Notes: generated by a model from the sequence alone, not told the origin. DNA of 64,000 nucleotides from Rhodobacterales bacterium (GCA_002746935.1 PDRW01000032.1:19244-83243), one strand, 5' to 3'. Positions 19,261-28,411 are shown, counted from the first letter of the stretch. Made by a program: numbers and translations.

Positions 19261-19289
19261 TTGACTTGGGCCGAAACCGCGCCTATAGA
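19261..19289 (+). promoter_or_regulatory. Near-consensus sigma-70 promoter of rpmH
   Basis: -35 TTGACT (19261-19266), 17-bp spacer, -10 TATAGA (19284-19289). It is about 74 bp before the rpmH start. This is the best housekeeping promoter in the window and fits a highly expressed ribosomal gene. Confidence 0.8.
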
Positions 19290-19362
19290 CCGGCTTCTAA
19301 TGGATTTGCCCCCGATTCCACCGGGCAATCGGGGCATGCGACGATATGGACGGAGACGGGCG

Positions 19363-19497
19363 ATGAAACGCACCTTTCAACCCTCGAACCTGGTTCGCAA
19401 GCGCCGCCACGGCTTCCGTGCGCGCATGGCGACCAAGGGTGGCCGCAGGATTCTCAACGCGCGTCGTGCGCGCGGCCGCAAGAAGCTGAGCGCCTGA
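19363..19497 (+). CDS. rpmH: Ribosomal protein L34
   Basis: 44 residues, [18 protein letters not shown] to ARGRKKLSA, a textbook bacterial L34. It is a late-assembly protein of the 50S subunit. Shine-Dalgarno ggagacggg precedes the ATG at 19363. It is followed 23 bp later by rnpA, the universal pair. Confidence 0.98.
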   Translation: MKRTFQPSNLVRKRRHGFRARMATKGGRRILNARRARGRKKLSA

Positions 19498-19520
19498 GCA
19501 AGCTTTCCCGTGAAGAGACA

Positions 19521-19985
19521 ATGATGCCGCCGGAGGCCCTGCCAGACGACAGACCCCCGGCGGCTTCTCTGTGTGCGGATGGCGCGAGCGGCGCGCGGCG
19601 GCTCGTCGTGCTCGACAAACGCGCCGATTTTCTCGCCTGCGCCCGGGGCCGCAAGGCCCCTGCCCCCGCCTTTCTGCTGCAAGCCCGCCGCCGCATCACC
19701 GCTGAACCGGCGGGCCCCAAGCCTAAAAAACCGCCGGAGAAATTACCGGAGACGCCAGTGCGCGTGGGCTTTACCGCGTCGAAAAAGATCGGCAACGCGG
19801 TCGCCCGCAACCGCGCCAAACGGCGGCTGCGCGCCCTCGCCCGCGCGGTGCTGGCGCGCGAAGCCCGGCCCGGATGGGATTATGTACTGGTCGCCCGCCG
19901 CGACGCCACCGCCACCTGCCCCTTCGCAGAGATGAAACGCGATCTGTCGCGCGCGCTCGAGCGCGTTCACAGCCCGAAACCCTGA
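19521..19985 (+). CDS. rnpA: Ribonuclease P protein component
   Basis: Protein cofactor of RNase P for tRNA 5' maturation. The 154-residue product has a longer, Pro/Ala-rich N-terminal part and insert (PKPKKPPEKLPETP) than the usual ~120 residues, as seen in other alphaproteobacteria. The signature is RVGFTASKKIGNAVARNRAKRRLRAL, and the end is the helix FAEMKRDLSRALERV. The ATG at 19521 is adjacent to a second ATG; gaagaga is the likely ribosome site. In most bacteria yidD and yidC follow; here the downstream DNA is decayed. Confidence 0.95.
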   Translation: MMPPEALPDDRPPAASLCADGASGARRLVVLDKRADFLACARGRKAPAPAFLLQARRRITAEPAGPKPKKPPEKLPETPVRVGFTASKKIGNAVARNRAKRRLRALARAVLAREARPGWDYVLVARRDATATCPFAEMKRDLSRALERVHSPKP

Positions 19986-20987
19986 CGCCGTTGCGCGCTC
20001 AGGTAGATGTCTGGCCGAAGCGGAGCCCGCCCCCAACACAGTTGAAAACTGTCATTCCCCGACCACGGCTGTGCCATCATCGTCAAGCCGACAGGTTGGC
20101 GGGGTATCTGGCCAACAGGATGGGCCATGACGCCCTCTGCTTCTGGAACAAGGCCGACTTGAATGACCCGTTTTCAAAACAGGTCACACACCGCATCCAT
20201 TGCCGCAAGATATCTTCGGAATTATGACGGGGCCTATTATTGGTTCAAGGAGGTGGCGCGACGCGATGACCCCCTGACCCGGGACCAGGCTGGCCTCACG
20301 CCGCAATAAGACGCAAGTATAAGAAAAAGGCCAGAAACAATTCTGGGCATCAGTTCATATTCACTCTCCGGCCTGTCATTTGCGGTTTCCTCGCCTTCGA
20401 TCCTGATATTATCCCCTTCATGCAAACGGCCCCCTCGTTTGGCTACAGCGTTGCCCATCGTGGTGCTCCTGTGGTCGGCAGTTCGTGCCGCAATAACACC
20501 CTGGGCAGATGCGCCGCCGTCAGTCAAACCGCCCGGGCAGCCGATTCACTCATGGCTCACAGGTCTTCCGGTCCGTGATTCATGGTTATACGGCATTGGG
20601 CGGGCGGACTGCGTGGATAGGACGCGAAGACGGAGTCGCTGTTCAGCCATGTGGATGTTGAAGAGCCGAGTCCGGCAAGACATCCGCTGCGCCTGATCTG
20701 CCGATTCGTGAACGAGGCATTGGCGGGGCTTGAACGGGAGTTCGAAGCGCCATCCGGCTGCGGCAAAACCGTGGTCAGCATCGTCCGCACCGTCCAACAC
20801 GGCATCGAAAAGGTCCGAACGAAACTCCCGACGACCGTGGCGAGCCGCAACCTCGCAAGGTTGCCGAGATTGCTGGCCGCATCGCTCCCGCCAAAGGGGC
20901 AGATAACCGCAACAATGCCGCGCTGCGACGTGCAATTGCCTCCGCTCTCCGCTAAGCAAACCACATCTGACCCAGTGGAGATACCCG
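19986..20987. other. 1-kb gene-free, partly AT-rich decayed region between rnpA and cpdB
   Basis: No intact gene. The stretch 20300-20430 is visibly more AT-rich than its neighbours. A 96-codon minus-strand frame (20237-20527) contains one hydrophobic segment but has no recognisable homology or ribosome site, so it is not called. An IS5-type transposase fragment lies at 20621-20755. The rest (20756-20960) has an open plus-strand frame without recognisable homology. Expected yidD/yidC are absent, pointing to a recombination scar. Confidence 0.6.
20621..20755 (+). pseudogene. IS5-type transposase, N-terminal remnant
   Basis: Starting after a stop at 20618-20620, the frame reads TESLFSHVDVEEPSPARHPLR, then LICRFVNEALAGLEREFEA. 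This matches the conserved N terminus of IS5-group DDE transposases (LFSYVDLE, R-HPLR-I, L--L--EF). Homology stops abruptly at 20755 where an unrelated GCGK-containing frame begins. No DDE residues, no terminal repeats seen. A dead fragment. Confidence 0.7.
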
Positions 20988-22958
20988 ATGACATCAATCC
21001 TCTATCCCACCCGCCGCGGTTTTCTTGCCAGCGCCGCGGGCGCTTCGCTCGTTGCCCTGCACCCGTTCTCGGCCAAAGCCGCCGCCAACCAGGCCCATCT
21101 GCGCCTGATGGAAACCACCGACGTGCACGTTCACGTCATGCCTTATGATTACTACGGCGACAAACCGGTCGACACCGTCGGCCTTGCCCGCACCGCGGCG
21201 CATATCGCCGACATCCGCGCCGAAGCCACCAACTCGATGCTGGTCGACAATGGCGACTTCCTTCAGGGTAACCCGATGGGCGATTACATGGCCTATGAAA
21301 AGGGCATGAAGGAGGGCGACATCCACCCGATCATCGCCGCGATGAACACCGTGGGCTTTGACGCCTCGACGCTTGGCAACCACGAATTCAACTACGGCCT
21401 CGACTTCCTCACCAAATCGCTCGCAGGGGCCGATTTCCCGGTCGTGAGCGCCAACGTGGCCCGGGAAGCGGGTGCCAACCCGCGCGAAGACAAGACCCTC
21501 ATCAAGCCCTACATCATCCTGGACAAGACGGTTATTGATGGTGCCGGCAATGCGCATGTGGTGAAGGTCGGCATCATCGGCTTCGTGCCGCCGCAGATCA
21601 TGACCTGGGACCGCCGCCATCTCGAAGGCAATGTCATCACGCGCGACATTGTCGAGACCGCCCGCGCCTGGGTGCCGCAGATGAAGGAAGAGGGCGCCCA
21701 GATCATCATCGCGCTGTCGCATTCCGGCATCGGCGAGGCGCAGCACAAGGACGGCATGGAAAACGCCTCTGTTCCGCTCGCCGAGGTCGAGGGCATCGAC
21801 GCGCTGATGACCGGACACCACCACCTCGTCTTCCCCGGCCCGGATTATGCCGATACCGCGGGCGTTGACGCCGAGAAGGGCACGATCCATGGCAAACCCG
21901 CGGTCATGGGCGGCTTCTGGGGCTCGCATCTCGGTGTGATCGACCTGCTGCTGGAATTCGAGGGCGGTGAGGTGCGCGTTGCCAGCCACGCCAGCGAAGT
22001 GCGCCCGATCTACGAGCGCAACGAAGACCGCTCCGTCACCGCGCTGGTCGAAAGCGTGCCGGCGGTGGAGGCCTCGGTTGCCGAGACCCATGAGGCCACG
22101 CTGGCCTATGTCCGCCGCGCGGTCGGCAAGACCTCGGCGCCTCTGCACAGCTATTTCGCGCTGGTGGCCGACGACCCCTCGGTGCAGATCGTGAGCCAGG
22201 CGCAGCTGTGGTACATCGCCGAGATGCTGAAGGGCACCGAATATGCCGATCTGCCGCTGCTCTCCGCCGCCGCGCCGTTCAAGGCCGGGGGCCGTGGCGG
22301 GCCGGACTATTTCACCGACGTGCCGAAGGGCGACGTGGCGATCAAACATGTCGCCGACCTCTATCTCTACCCCAACACCGTGCGCGCGGTGAAGATCACC
22401 GGCGCCCAGCTCAGGGGCTGGCTCGAGCGCTCGGCGGGCATGTTCAACCAGATCACCCCCGGCGAGGCCGATCAGGTGCTGCTGAACCCCGACTTCCCGT
22501 CGTATAATTTCGACGTGATCGACGGCGTGACCTACGAGATCGACCTCAGCCAGCCGATGATGTTCAACAAGGCCGGCGAGGTGATCAACGAAGGTACCCG
22601 GCGGATCGTGAACCTGAAGTATAACGGCGAACCGGTGACCGACGAGATGGAATTCGTCGTCGCCACCAACAATTACCGCGCCGGCGGTGGCGGTCACTTC
22701 CCGGGCGCCAAGGGCGACACGATCATCTTCGAAGGCCCCGACACCAACCGCGACGTGATCGTGCGCTATATTGTCGAGCAGGGCACGATCAACCCGACGG
22801 CGGATGCCAACTGGCACTTCAAGCCGATGAACGGCACCACCGTGCTGTTCGACACCGGCCCGAAGGCCACGGCCTATCTCGGCGACGTGAAAGGTGTGAC
22901 GATCGAGGAAGCGGGCGACGGGCCGGACGGCTTTGCGCGGTTCCGGATCACGCTCTGA
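20988..22958 (+). CDS. cpdB: 2',3'-cyclic-nucleotide 2'-phosphodiesterase / 3'-nucleotidase
   Basis: Periplasmic bifunctional enzyme that turns 2',3'-cyclic nucleotides and 3'-nucleotides from RNA decay into nucleosides. The 656-residue precursor begins with a twin-arginine signal (TRRGFLASAAG, cleavage near AKAAA). The metallophosphatase domain has TTDVHVHV, NGDFLQGNP, GNHEFNYG, LSHSGIGE and TGHHH; the C-terminal 5'-nucleotidase domain binds the base (LYLYPNTVRAVKITG, NNYRAGGGGHFPG). Tat export instead of Sec is notable. It is monocistronic with its own terminator at 23011. RNase T2 elsewhere in the window produces its substrates. Confidence 0.95.
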   Translation: MTSILYPTRRGFLASAAGASLVALHPFSAKAAANQAHLRLMETTDVHVHVMPYDYYGDKPVDTVGLARTAAHIADIRAEATNSMLVDNGDFLQGNPMGDYMAYEKGMKEGDIHPIIAAMNTVGFDASTLGNHEFNYGLDFLTKSLAGADFPVVSANVAREAGANPREDKTLIKPYIILDKTVIDGAGNAHVVKVGIIGFVPPQIMTWDRRHLEGNVITRDIVETARAWVPQMKEEGAQIIIALSHSGIGEAQHKDGMENASVPLAEVEGIDALMTGHHHLVFPGPDYADTAGVDAEKGTIHGKPAVMGGFWGSHLGVIDLLLEFEGGEVRVASHASEVRPIYERNEDRSVTALVESVPAVEASVAETHEATLAYVRRAVGKTSAPLHSYFALVADDPSVQIVSQAQLWYIAEMLKGTEYADLPLLSAAAPFKAGGRGGPDYFTDVPKGDVAIKHVADLYLYPNTVRAVKITGAQLRGWLERSAGMFNQITPGEADQVLLNPDFPSYNFDVIDGVTYEIDLSQPMMFNKAGEVINEGTRRIVNLKYNGEPVTDEMEFVVATNNYRAGGGGHFPGAKGDTIIFEGPDTNRDVIVRYIVEQGTINPTADANWHFKPMNGTTVLFDTGPKATAYLGDVKGVTIEEAGDGPDGFARFRITL

Positions 22959-23010
22959 CCCTGCTGCGCCTCCGGCTCCGGTCGGAGGCGCAAGCCCCGC
23001 GAAACACACA

Positions 23011-23038
23011 AAAAGCCCCGCCGGACAGCGGGGCTTTT
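23011..23038. terminator. Bidirectional terminator between cpdB and tusA
   Basis: AAAAGCCCCGC (23011-23021) and GCGGGGCTTTT (23028-23038) form a perfect stem with a 6-base loop, with T on both strands. It serves the convergent genes cpdB (+) and tusA (-). Confidence 0.92.
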
Positions 23039-23081
23039 CTCATTTTCACAGTCCAGGCACAGTCCAGGCAAGAAACCCGGT

Positions 23082-23306
23082 TCAGGCGACCTTGATCTCG
23101 AACGTATAGACGTCGCCTTCGTTCGACTGGCTCACCAGCTCGTTGCCGGTCTGGTTGCAGAAGGCGGTCATGTCGGCGATCGAGCCCGGGTCGGTCGCCA
23201 TCACCTGAAGCACCTGACCCGAAGACATGCTCTTGATCATCTTCTTGGTCTTGAGGATCGGCAGCGGGCAGTTCAGCCCTTTTGCGTCGAGAGTTTTGTC
23301 GGCCAT
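23082..23306 (-). CDS. tusA: TusA-family sulfur carrier
   Basis: A 74-residue SirA/TusA-fold protein. The sulfur-carrying Cys is at position 13 in KGLNCPLPILKTKK (CPxP motif). TusA passes persulfide sulfur to partners for tRNA thiolation, molybdenum cofactor or sulfur oxidation. It is preceded by ggaaggacc. It lies 34 bp after the DsrE-like gene on the same strand and is surely cotranscribed, which favours a sulfur-relay role rather than only tRNA modification. Confidence 0.92.
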   Translation of the reverse strand: MADKTLDAKGLNCPLPILKTKKMIKSMSSGQVLQVMATDPGSIADMTAFCNQTGNELVSQSNEGDVYTFEIKVA

Positions 23307-23340
23307 TCGTTGGTCCTTCCTGAAACGTCAGTGGATTGGG

Positions 23341-23838
23341 TCAGATATAGAGGTTGATGTCGGATTTTCCGGCTTCTTCCATCCAGGTCGCCGCACCGCC
23401 GATTTCGACCCCGTCGATCAGATCCTTGCGGTCCAGCTCGAACAGATCGAGCGTCATCTGGCAGGCGATGATCTTCACCTCCATCTCGACCGCGGCCTCG
23501 CGCAGGTCTTCGATCGAGGCGACGCCCTTCTTCTTGATGAGGTTTTTCATCATCGTGGTGGCGGCGCGGTCGACGCCGGGGATCATCGAGACGATATTCG
23601 GCATCGACATGTGCATGCCGCCCATGGGCATCTGCATCGCCGGATTGCCAAGGGTGGAGATCTTGAGGTCAAGATCCTTCTTGAGCAGCGACAGCCCGTA
23701 GAAGGTGAAGAACATGGTCACCTCGACATCCATCGCGGCGGCGGTGGTGCCGAGGATGAAGGGCGGATAGGCCCAATCGAGCGTGCCCTTGGTGACGATG
23801 ATCGTCATCTTTTTATCGTTGTCGCCGGTATCCAGCAC
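23341..23838 (-). CDS. DsrE/DsrF/DrsH-like sulfur-relay protein
   Basis: A 165-residue DsrE-fold protein of the DsrE2 type (PF13686-like). Features: TIIVTKGTLDWAYPPFILG, a Met-rich central part (MQMPMGGMHMSMP) and the conserved Cys in EVKIIACQMTLDLF, the expected sulfur-binding cysteine. The start is a GTG at 23838 with an upstream GGGGGA; a second start at the internal ATG (MTIIV) is possible. With TusA it forms a two-gene sulfurtransfer operon. The upstream region at 23860-23900 is AT-rich and probably the promoter. Confidence 0.88.
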   Translation of the reverse strand: MLDTGDNDKKMTIIVTKGTLDWAYPPFILGTTAAAMDVEVTMFFTFYGLSLLKKDLDLKISTLGNPAMQMPMGGMHMSMPNIVSMIPGVDRAATTMMKNLIKKKGVASIEDLREAAVEMEVKIIACQMTLDLFELDRKDLIDGVEIGGAATWMEEAGKSDINLYI

Positions 23839-24173
23839 AGCACGGTCCCCCGTTTCTCAGAAATCTGTTTATCGGAATTGATGAATATAAATCCCTTTAC
23901 AGTCAAGGGAACTCTGCCCCTCTGCCCGGCTACACAGGGCCGCACCCCCCGTGGCGCGGGGTCGCATGCTGAGGCAGAAGGGCCACGAAGACGCGCGGCT
24001 TCGGGGTTGTGCCGGCGGCGCGTCCGGCGATCCCCCATAGCGTAACGGCGGAATTCTGCTCCCGCCGCTACGCCATGTATCTTTGGTTTTACGCTGATGC
24101 TTTGCGGATTTTGGGATCAAAATCCACTCCCGTCAGCTATACAAGGTGAAAACCGACGCTGGGAGAGATGCAG
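23839..24173. other. Regulatory gap between dsrE-like gene and rnd
   Basis: About 330 bp. An AT-rich segment at 23865-23905 (tttatcgg...gaatataaatcc) is the likely promoter of the dsrE-tusA operon. The remainder is GC-rich without a gene; an 83-codon minus-strand frame has no homology I recognise. No clear operator could be drawn. Confidence 0.5.
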
Positions 24174-24785
24174 ATGGCCAACCATTTCCACCGGAACGAT
24201 TTGCCCGACGGGCTCGATCTCGGGCCCATCGTGGCGATCGACACCGAGACCATGGGGCTCAACCCGCATCGCGACCGGCTTTGCGTGGTTCAGCTTTCGG
24301 CCGGGGATGGCGACGCGCATATCGTCCAGATCGCCAGGGGACAGACAGAAGCGCCCAATCTGGTGGCGATGCTGGCCGACCCCGAAACCCTGAAGCTGTT
24401 TCACTTCGGCCGTTTCGACATCGCCATGCTGCTGCATGCCTTCGGGGTGCTGGCCGCGCCGGTCTATTGCACCAAGATCGCCTCGAAACTGGTGCGCACC
24501 TATACCGACCGGCATGGGCTCAAGATCCTGCTCAACGAGCTTCTGCATGTGGATGTGTCCAAGCAGCAGCAGCAGACCGACTGGGGGGCGGCGAATCTCA
24601 CCGAGGCGCAGCTCGACTATGCCGCGGCCGACGTGCTGTATCTGCACCGGCTGAAAGACAAGCTCGATGCGCGTCTGGCCCGGGAAGGACGGACGGAACT
24701 TGCCGAAGCGGCGTTCCGCTTTCTGCCGGCGCGGGCGAAACTCGATCTCATGGGCTGGCCGGACATGGATATCTTTGCGCATTAG
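24174..24785 (+). CDS. rnd: Ribonuclease D-type 3'-5' exonuclease
   Basis: DEDDy exoribonuclease acting on tRNA and small RNA 3' ends. The 203-residue protein is only the catalytic domain (full RNase D is about 370 residues with HRDC domains), the short form common in alphaproteobacteria. Motifs: IDTETMGL (ExoI, D-E), LFHFGRFDIAML (ExoII, D), and LDYAAADVLYLHRL (ExoIII, Y-x3-D). Two ATGs lie at 24168 and 24174; gggagag ends one base before the first, so the second is at the better distance and is chosen. The repeat copy B lies just after the stop. Confidence 0.93.
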   Translation: MANHFHRNDLPDGLDLGPIVAIDTETMGLNPHRDRLCVVQLSAGDGDAHIVQIARGQTEAPNLVAMLADPETLKLFHFGRFDIAMLLHAFGVLAAPVYCTKIASKLVRTYTDRHGLKILLNELLHVDVSKQQQQTDWGAANLTEAQLDYAAADVLYLHRLKDKLDARLAREGRTELAEAAFRFLPARAKLDLMGWPDMDIFAH

Positions 24786-24822
24786 AGTACATGTCACGCA
24801 ATAGCGTGCAGCGGTTTTGCGC
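24786..24822. repeat. Palindromic dispersed repeat, copy B (half)
   Basis: acatgtcacgcaatagcg...cggttttgcgca matches the hairpin half of copy A (7820-7867) with substitutions; the second half is missing. It starts at the rnd stop codon and may act as its transcript end. Confidence 0.6.
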
Positions 24823-24923
24823 AGCTCGGCCTGCCCCGGTTAACGCCGGGTGCGCAGGGTTAGGCAGCTGTTCAGGCCCGGAGCGGTAAACCCCTGGCGA
24901 ATTTCCATGCACCAGGAGGCCCC

Positions 24924-25910
24924 ATGTCGGATAATTCGCCACGGCTCGATCTGCCGCTCCTCCAGCCGTCACAGGCCCAGAAACATGTGACTCACAACGA
25001 GGCGCTCAGAATTCTCGACATTTTCGTTCAGTTGACGGTGGAGGAATTTGACGCGTCCAATCCACCCGCCAACCCGGTGGAAGGGCTGGTCTATGCCGTG
25101 GGCCCCGGGGGGACAGGCGACTGGTTCGGCGCAAACGGGCGGCTGGCGACATGGGTCGACGGGGCCTGGCAGTTCCACACGCCCACCGCGGGCTGGATCG
25201 CCGCCCATGCGGCCAGCTCCGAAGTTAGGGTGTTCACCGGTTCGGTATGGAGCGCGGTGACCGGCGGGGGGGCCGCAAGCACGCAGAACCTCGCGGGCGT
25301 CGGCGTCAACACCACCTCCGACCTCACCAACCGGCTGAACGTCTCTGCCCCGGCCACCCTGCTGTCGCATGAAGGCGCGGGCCATCAGCTCAAGGTCAAC
25401 AAGGCGAGCGCGGCGGATACCGCGTCGCTCCTGTTCCAGTCCGGGTTCTCGGGGCGGGCCGAGCTTGGGCTTGCGGGAGACAACGATTTTTCGCTGAAAC
25501 TCAGCGCGGACGGGTCTGCCTGGGTCGATGCGCTGAAACTCAGCCCCGGCCAGAGTGTGCTGACCACCGACAGCATGGTCGGCAGCGTGAGCGCCACGCC
25601 AGGCGCCGGTTCCGCCGCTTTCGAGACCGGCAGCAATGCCAACGGGCGCTACACCCGGTTTGCCGACGGCACTCAGATCTGCTGGAAAAACGACTTCACC
25701 GCCGCGGGCAGCAGTGGCGGGGTCTGGACCTTCCCGGCGCCTTTCGCCGATGCAAACGCTGCGGTCACCGCCACGCCGCTTGGCGAATTCGCCCGGTTCA
25801 TCAGCCTTCTGCATGTGACCGCGACCGGGGCCACGCTCAACGGCTATTCCCAGCCCGGCGGCACGGAATTGCCCGACACCAGCCTGATGGCCATCGGGCG
25901 CTGGTCCTGA
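24924..25910 (+). CDS. DUF2793 protein, possible head-spike or tail-like component
   Basis: A 328-residue protein. The N terminus is a DUF2793 domain (about 5-90: LPLLQPSQAQKHVTHNEALR, VEGLVYAVGPGGTGDWFGANGRLATW, WIAAHAASSEVRVFTGSVW). The middle is a Ser/Ala-rich repeat-like stretch (NAGVGVNTTSDLTNRLNVS type) and the C-terminal 100 residues are beta-rich, resembling phage receptor-binding tips. A strong ribosome site (AGGAGG) precedes 24924. DUF2793 includes the RcGTA head-spike protein GhsB (recalled from memory). No phage or GTA genes are nearby, so it may be a detached spike gene. No signal peptide. Confidence 0.8.
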   Translation: MSDNSPRLDLPLLQPSQAQKHVTHNEALRILDIFVQLTVEEFDASNPPANPVEGLVYAVGPGGTGDWFGANGRLATWVDGAWQFHTPTAGWIAAHAASSEVRVFTGSVWSAVTGGGAASTQNLAGVGVNTTSDLTNRLNVSAPATLLSHEGAGHQLKVNKASAADTASLLFQSGFSGRAELGLAGDNDFSLKLSADGSAWVDALKLSPGQSVLTTDSMVGSVSATPGAGSAAFETGSNANGRYTRFADGTQICWKNDFTAAGSSGGVWTFPAPFADANAAVTATPLGEFARFISLLHVTATGATLNGYSQPGGTELPDTSLMAIGRWS

Positions 25911-25982
25911 ACCACGCGCCCGCTCATTCTTGTCGATCCCCGTTTTTGATGCCAAACAAAGGGAAAGGACGGGGAGACGACA

Positions 25983-26420
25983 TTGGCCAGGCTGATCACG
26001 ATCCTGAACGGGCCGAACCTGAACCTGCTCGGAGTGCGCGAGCCCGGGATCTACGGGCATGACACGCTCGACGACGTGGCGGCGGCCTGTGCGGCGGTCG
26101 GGCGCGAATTCGGGCTGGAAACCGAGCTCCGGCAGACCAACCACGAGGGCGAGTTGGTGGAGATGGTCCATGCGGCGCGGGAGACCAGCGCCGGGATCAT
26201 CATCAACCCCGCCGCCTTTACTCACACCTCCATCGCCCTGCTCGATGCGCTCAACGCCTTCGAAGGGCCGGTGCTGGAGGTGCATGTTTCCAACGTCCAC
26301 AAGCGCGAACGTTTTCGCCGCCATTCCTATGTGTCGCTGCGCGCCGACGGGGTGATCGCGGGCTTCGGGGTCGAGGGTTACGCGCTGGCGATGCGCCGGA
26401 TGGGGACGCTCTGCGCATGA
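25983..26420 (+). CDS. aroQ: 3-dehydroquinate dehydratase, type II
   Basis: Third step of the shikimate pathway. The 145-residue product has type II length and motifs: [17 protein letters not shown] (catalytic Tyr), QTNHEGELV (Asn-His), NPAAFTHTS and [17 protein letters not shown] (lid and His). The start is a TTG at 25983 behind ggggagacg, required to reach the family N terminus [12 protein letters not shown]. It overlaps aroE by 4 bp. Confidence 0.96.
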   Translation: MARLITILNGPNLNLLGVREPGIYGHDTLDDVAAACAAVGREFGLETELRQTNHEGELVEMVHAARETSAGIIINPAAFTHTSIALLDALNAFEGPVLEVHVSNVHKRERFRRHSYVSLRADGVIAGFGVEGYALAMRRMGTLCA

Positions 26421-27238
26421 CCGACCGTTACGCCGTGTTCGGCAATCCGATCGTCCACAGCATGAGCCCGGAACTGCATCGGGCTTTCGCGGCGCAGTTC
26501 GGTGAGGATATGAGCTATGAGGCCGTCGAGGTGGCCGCCGGGGGGTTCGAGGAGGCGGTTCGGGCCTTCATGGAACACGGCGGCAAGGGGCTCAACGTCA
26601 CCGTGCCGTTCAAGGTCGAGGCGGAAGCCCTGGCCGACGAATCGCATGACAGCGCCGCTATCTGCGGGGCCGCCAATTGCCTGAAATTCGACGGCGGCAG
26701 GATCATCGCCGAAAACTTCGACGGGATCGGCCTGGTGAGAGACATCACCCGCAACCGGGGTGTCGCGCTCAAGGGCAAGCGGGTACTGATCGCGGGGGCC
26801 GGAGGGGCGGCACGCGGCGCGCTCGAGCCGCTGATCGAGGCCGGTGTGGCCGAGATTGTCATTGCCAACCGTTCGCTGGACCGGGCGCAGGAGGTGGCCG
26901 AACTGCTTGGACCTCGCGGGTCGATTTCCGCGAGCGGTTACGAGGTGCTGGAGCCCGGATTCGACGTGTTGATCAACGGCACCTCGGCGAGCCTTGCCGG
27001 CACGGCACCACCGATCCCGGGCGCCGCCTTCGTGGGCGCGGAACTGGCCTATGACCTCGCTTACGGCAAGGGGCTCACGCCGTTTCTTGCGCAGGCGAAG
27101 GCCTATCGCGTCGGGCAGATCGCGGACGGGGTGGGGATGCTGGTGGAGCAGGCTGCCGAAGCGTTTCACTGGTGGCGCGGCAAATGGCCGGACACCGCGC
27201 CGGTCATCGCCAGGCTTGCAGTGCCGCTTGAGCGCTGA
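26417..27238 (+). CDS. aroE: Shikimate dehydrogenase (NADP+)
   Basis: Reduces 3-dehydroshikimate to shikimate. The 273-residue protein begins [14 protein letters not shown] and has LNVTVPFK (catalytic Lys), [14 protein letters not shown] (Asp), and the Rossmann motif [12 protein letters not shown]. The start overlaps the aroQ stop (ATGA), so consecutive pathway enzymes are coupled in one operon. Convergent with dnaJ; the 27-bp gap is too short for a separate terminator, although the inverted sequence ggaccgcgctgcgcggcc there can fold. Confidence 0.96.
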   Translation: MTDRYAVFGNPIVHSMSPELHRAFAAQFGEDMSYEAVEVAAGGFEEAVRAFMEHGGKGLNVTVPFKVEAEALADESHDSAAICGAANCLKFDGGRIIAENFDGIGLVRDITRNRGVALKGKRVLIAGAGGAARGALEPLIEAGVAEIVIANRSLDRAQEVAELLGPRGSISASGYEVLEPGFDVLINGTSASLAGTAPPIPGAAFVGAELAYDLAYGKGLTPFLAQAKAYRVGQIADGVGMLVEQAAEAFHWWRGKWPDTAPVIARLAVPLER

Positions 27239-27265
27239 ACAAGGACCGCGCTGCGCGGCCCTTGT

Positions 27266-28411
27266 TCAGCTTTTCATGCCTTCCCAGAAATGCTTCACCT
27301 TGGAAAAGAAGTTCGAGCTTTCCGGATTGTTCTCGGCAGAAAGCTCCTCGAATTCCCGCAGGATTTCCTTCTGGCGCGAGGTCAGGTTGACCGGCGTTTC
27401 CACCGCGAGTTCGATATACATATCGCCCCAGGTCTTGCTGCGGAGCGCGGGCATTCCCTTCGAACGCAGACGCATCTGACGCCCGGATTGCGAGCCCGCC
27501 GGGATCTTCACCCGCGAGCGGCCGCCGTCGATGGTCGGCACCTCGATATCGCCGCCCAGCGCGGCTGATGACATCGAGACCGGCACCCGGCAACGGAGGT
27601 TGACGCCATCGCGTTCGAAAATCGGATGCGGTGCCACTTCGATGAAGATATAGAGATCGCCCGCAGGGCCACCGCGCATTCCGGCCTCGCCTTCACCGGC
27701 CAGCCGGATGCGGGTGCCGGTCTCGACGCCTGCGGGGATGTTGACCGAAAGCGCGCGGTCCTTCTCGATCCGGCCCTGGCCATGACAGGCCTTGCAGGGA
27801 TTCTTGATCATGTGGCCGGCGCCATGACAGGTCGGACAGGTGCGTTCCACGGTGAAGAACCCCTGCTGCGCGCGCACCTTGCCGAGGCCTGAGCAGGTCG
27901 GACAGGTGCCGGGTTCGGCGCCACCGTCGGCGCCGGTGCCGTTGCAGTCGGTGCAGGCCACGGAGGTCGGCACGCTGATGGTCTTCTGGAGACCGGAATA
28001 GGCCTCTTCCAGTGTGACACCGAGATTGTAGCGCAGATCCGAACCACGGGTCGCCCGGCGCCCTCCGGCGCCGCGGTGGCCGCCCATGAAATCGCCGAAC
28101 AGATCGTCGAACACGTCAGAGAAAGCAGAGGCGAAATCGCCCTGGCCATGATGCCCGCCGGGCCGCGCACCACCGCCCATTCCGCCCTCAAAGGCCGCAT
28201 GGCCATAGCGATCGTAAGCTGCTTTCCGGTCGGCGTCCTTGAGAACGTCGTAGGCCTCGTTCACTTCCTTGAACTGCGCCTCGGCGTTCGGATTGTCGGC
28301 ATTGCGATCGGGGTGAAGCTCCTTGGCCTTGCGCCGGTAAGCCTTCTTGATCTCGTCCGCCGAGGCCCCCCTGGACGTGCCAAGCACATCGTAATAGTCA
28401 CGCTTCGACAT
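27266..28411 (-). CDS. dnaJ: Chaperone DnaJ (Hsp40)
   Basis: Co-chaperone that stimulates DnaK ATPase and delivers unfolded clients. The 381-residue type I J-protein has a J-domain with HPD (LHPDRNAD), a Gly/Phe-rich linker, four zinc motifs ([32 protein letters not shown]) and two beta-barrel client domains. The start at 28411 gives [11 protein letters not shown]; an in-frame upstream extension lies in the 65-bp spacer after dnaK. Cotranscribed behind dnaK. Confidence 0.98.
   Translation of the reverse strand: MSKRDYYDVLGTSRGASADEIKKAYRRKAKELHPDRNADNPNAEAQFKEVNEAYDVLKDADRKAAYDRYGHAAFEGGMGGGARPGGHHGQGDFASAFSDVFDDLFGDFMGGHRGAGGRRATRGSDLRYNLGVTLEEAYSGLQKTISVPTSVACTDCNGTGADGGAEPGTCPTCSGLGKVRAQQGFFTVERTCPTCHGAGHMIKNPCKACHGQGRIEKDRALSVNIPAGVETGTRIRLAGEGEAGMRGGPAGDLYIFIEVAPHPIFERDGVNLRCRVPVSMSSAALGGDIEVPTIDGGRSRVKIPAGSQSGRQMRLRSKGMPALRSKTWGDMYIELAVETPVNLTSRQKEILREFEELSAENNPESSNFFSKVKHFWEGMKS

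Noticed and set aside
20237-20527. 96-codon minus-strand frame with one hydrophobic segment
   Set aside because: No ribosome site, no homology, lies in decayed DNA; a chance frame is likelier.
24168-24173. Start of rnd at the first ATG
   Set aside because: The Shine-Dalgarno ends one base before it; the second ATG six bases on is at a normal distance. Both remain possible.
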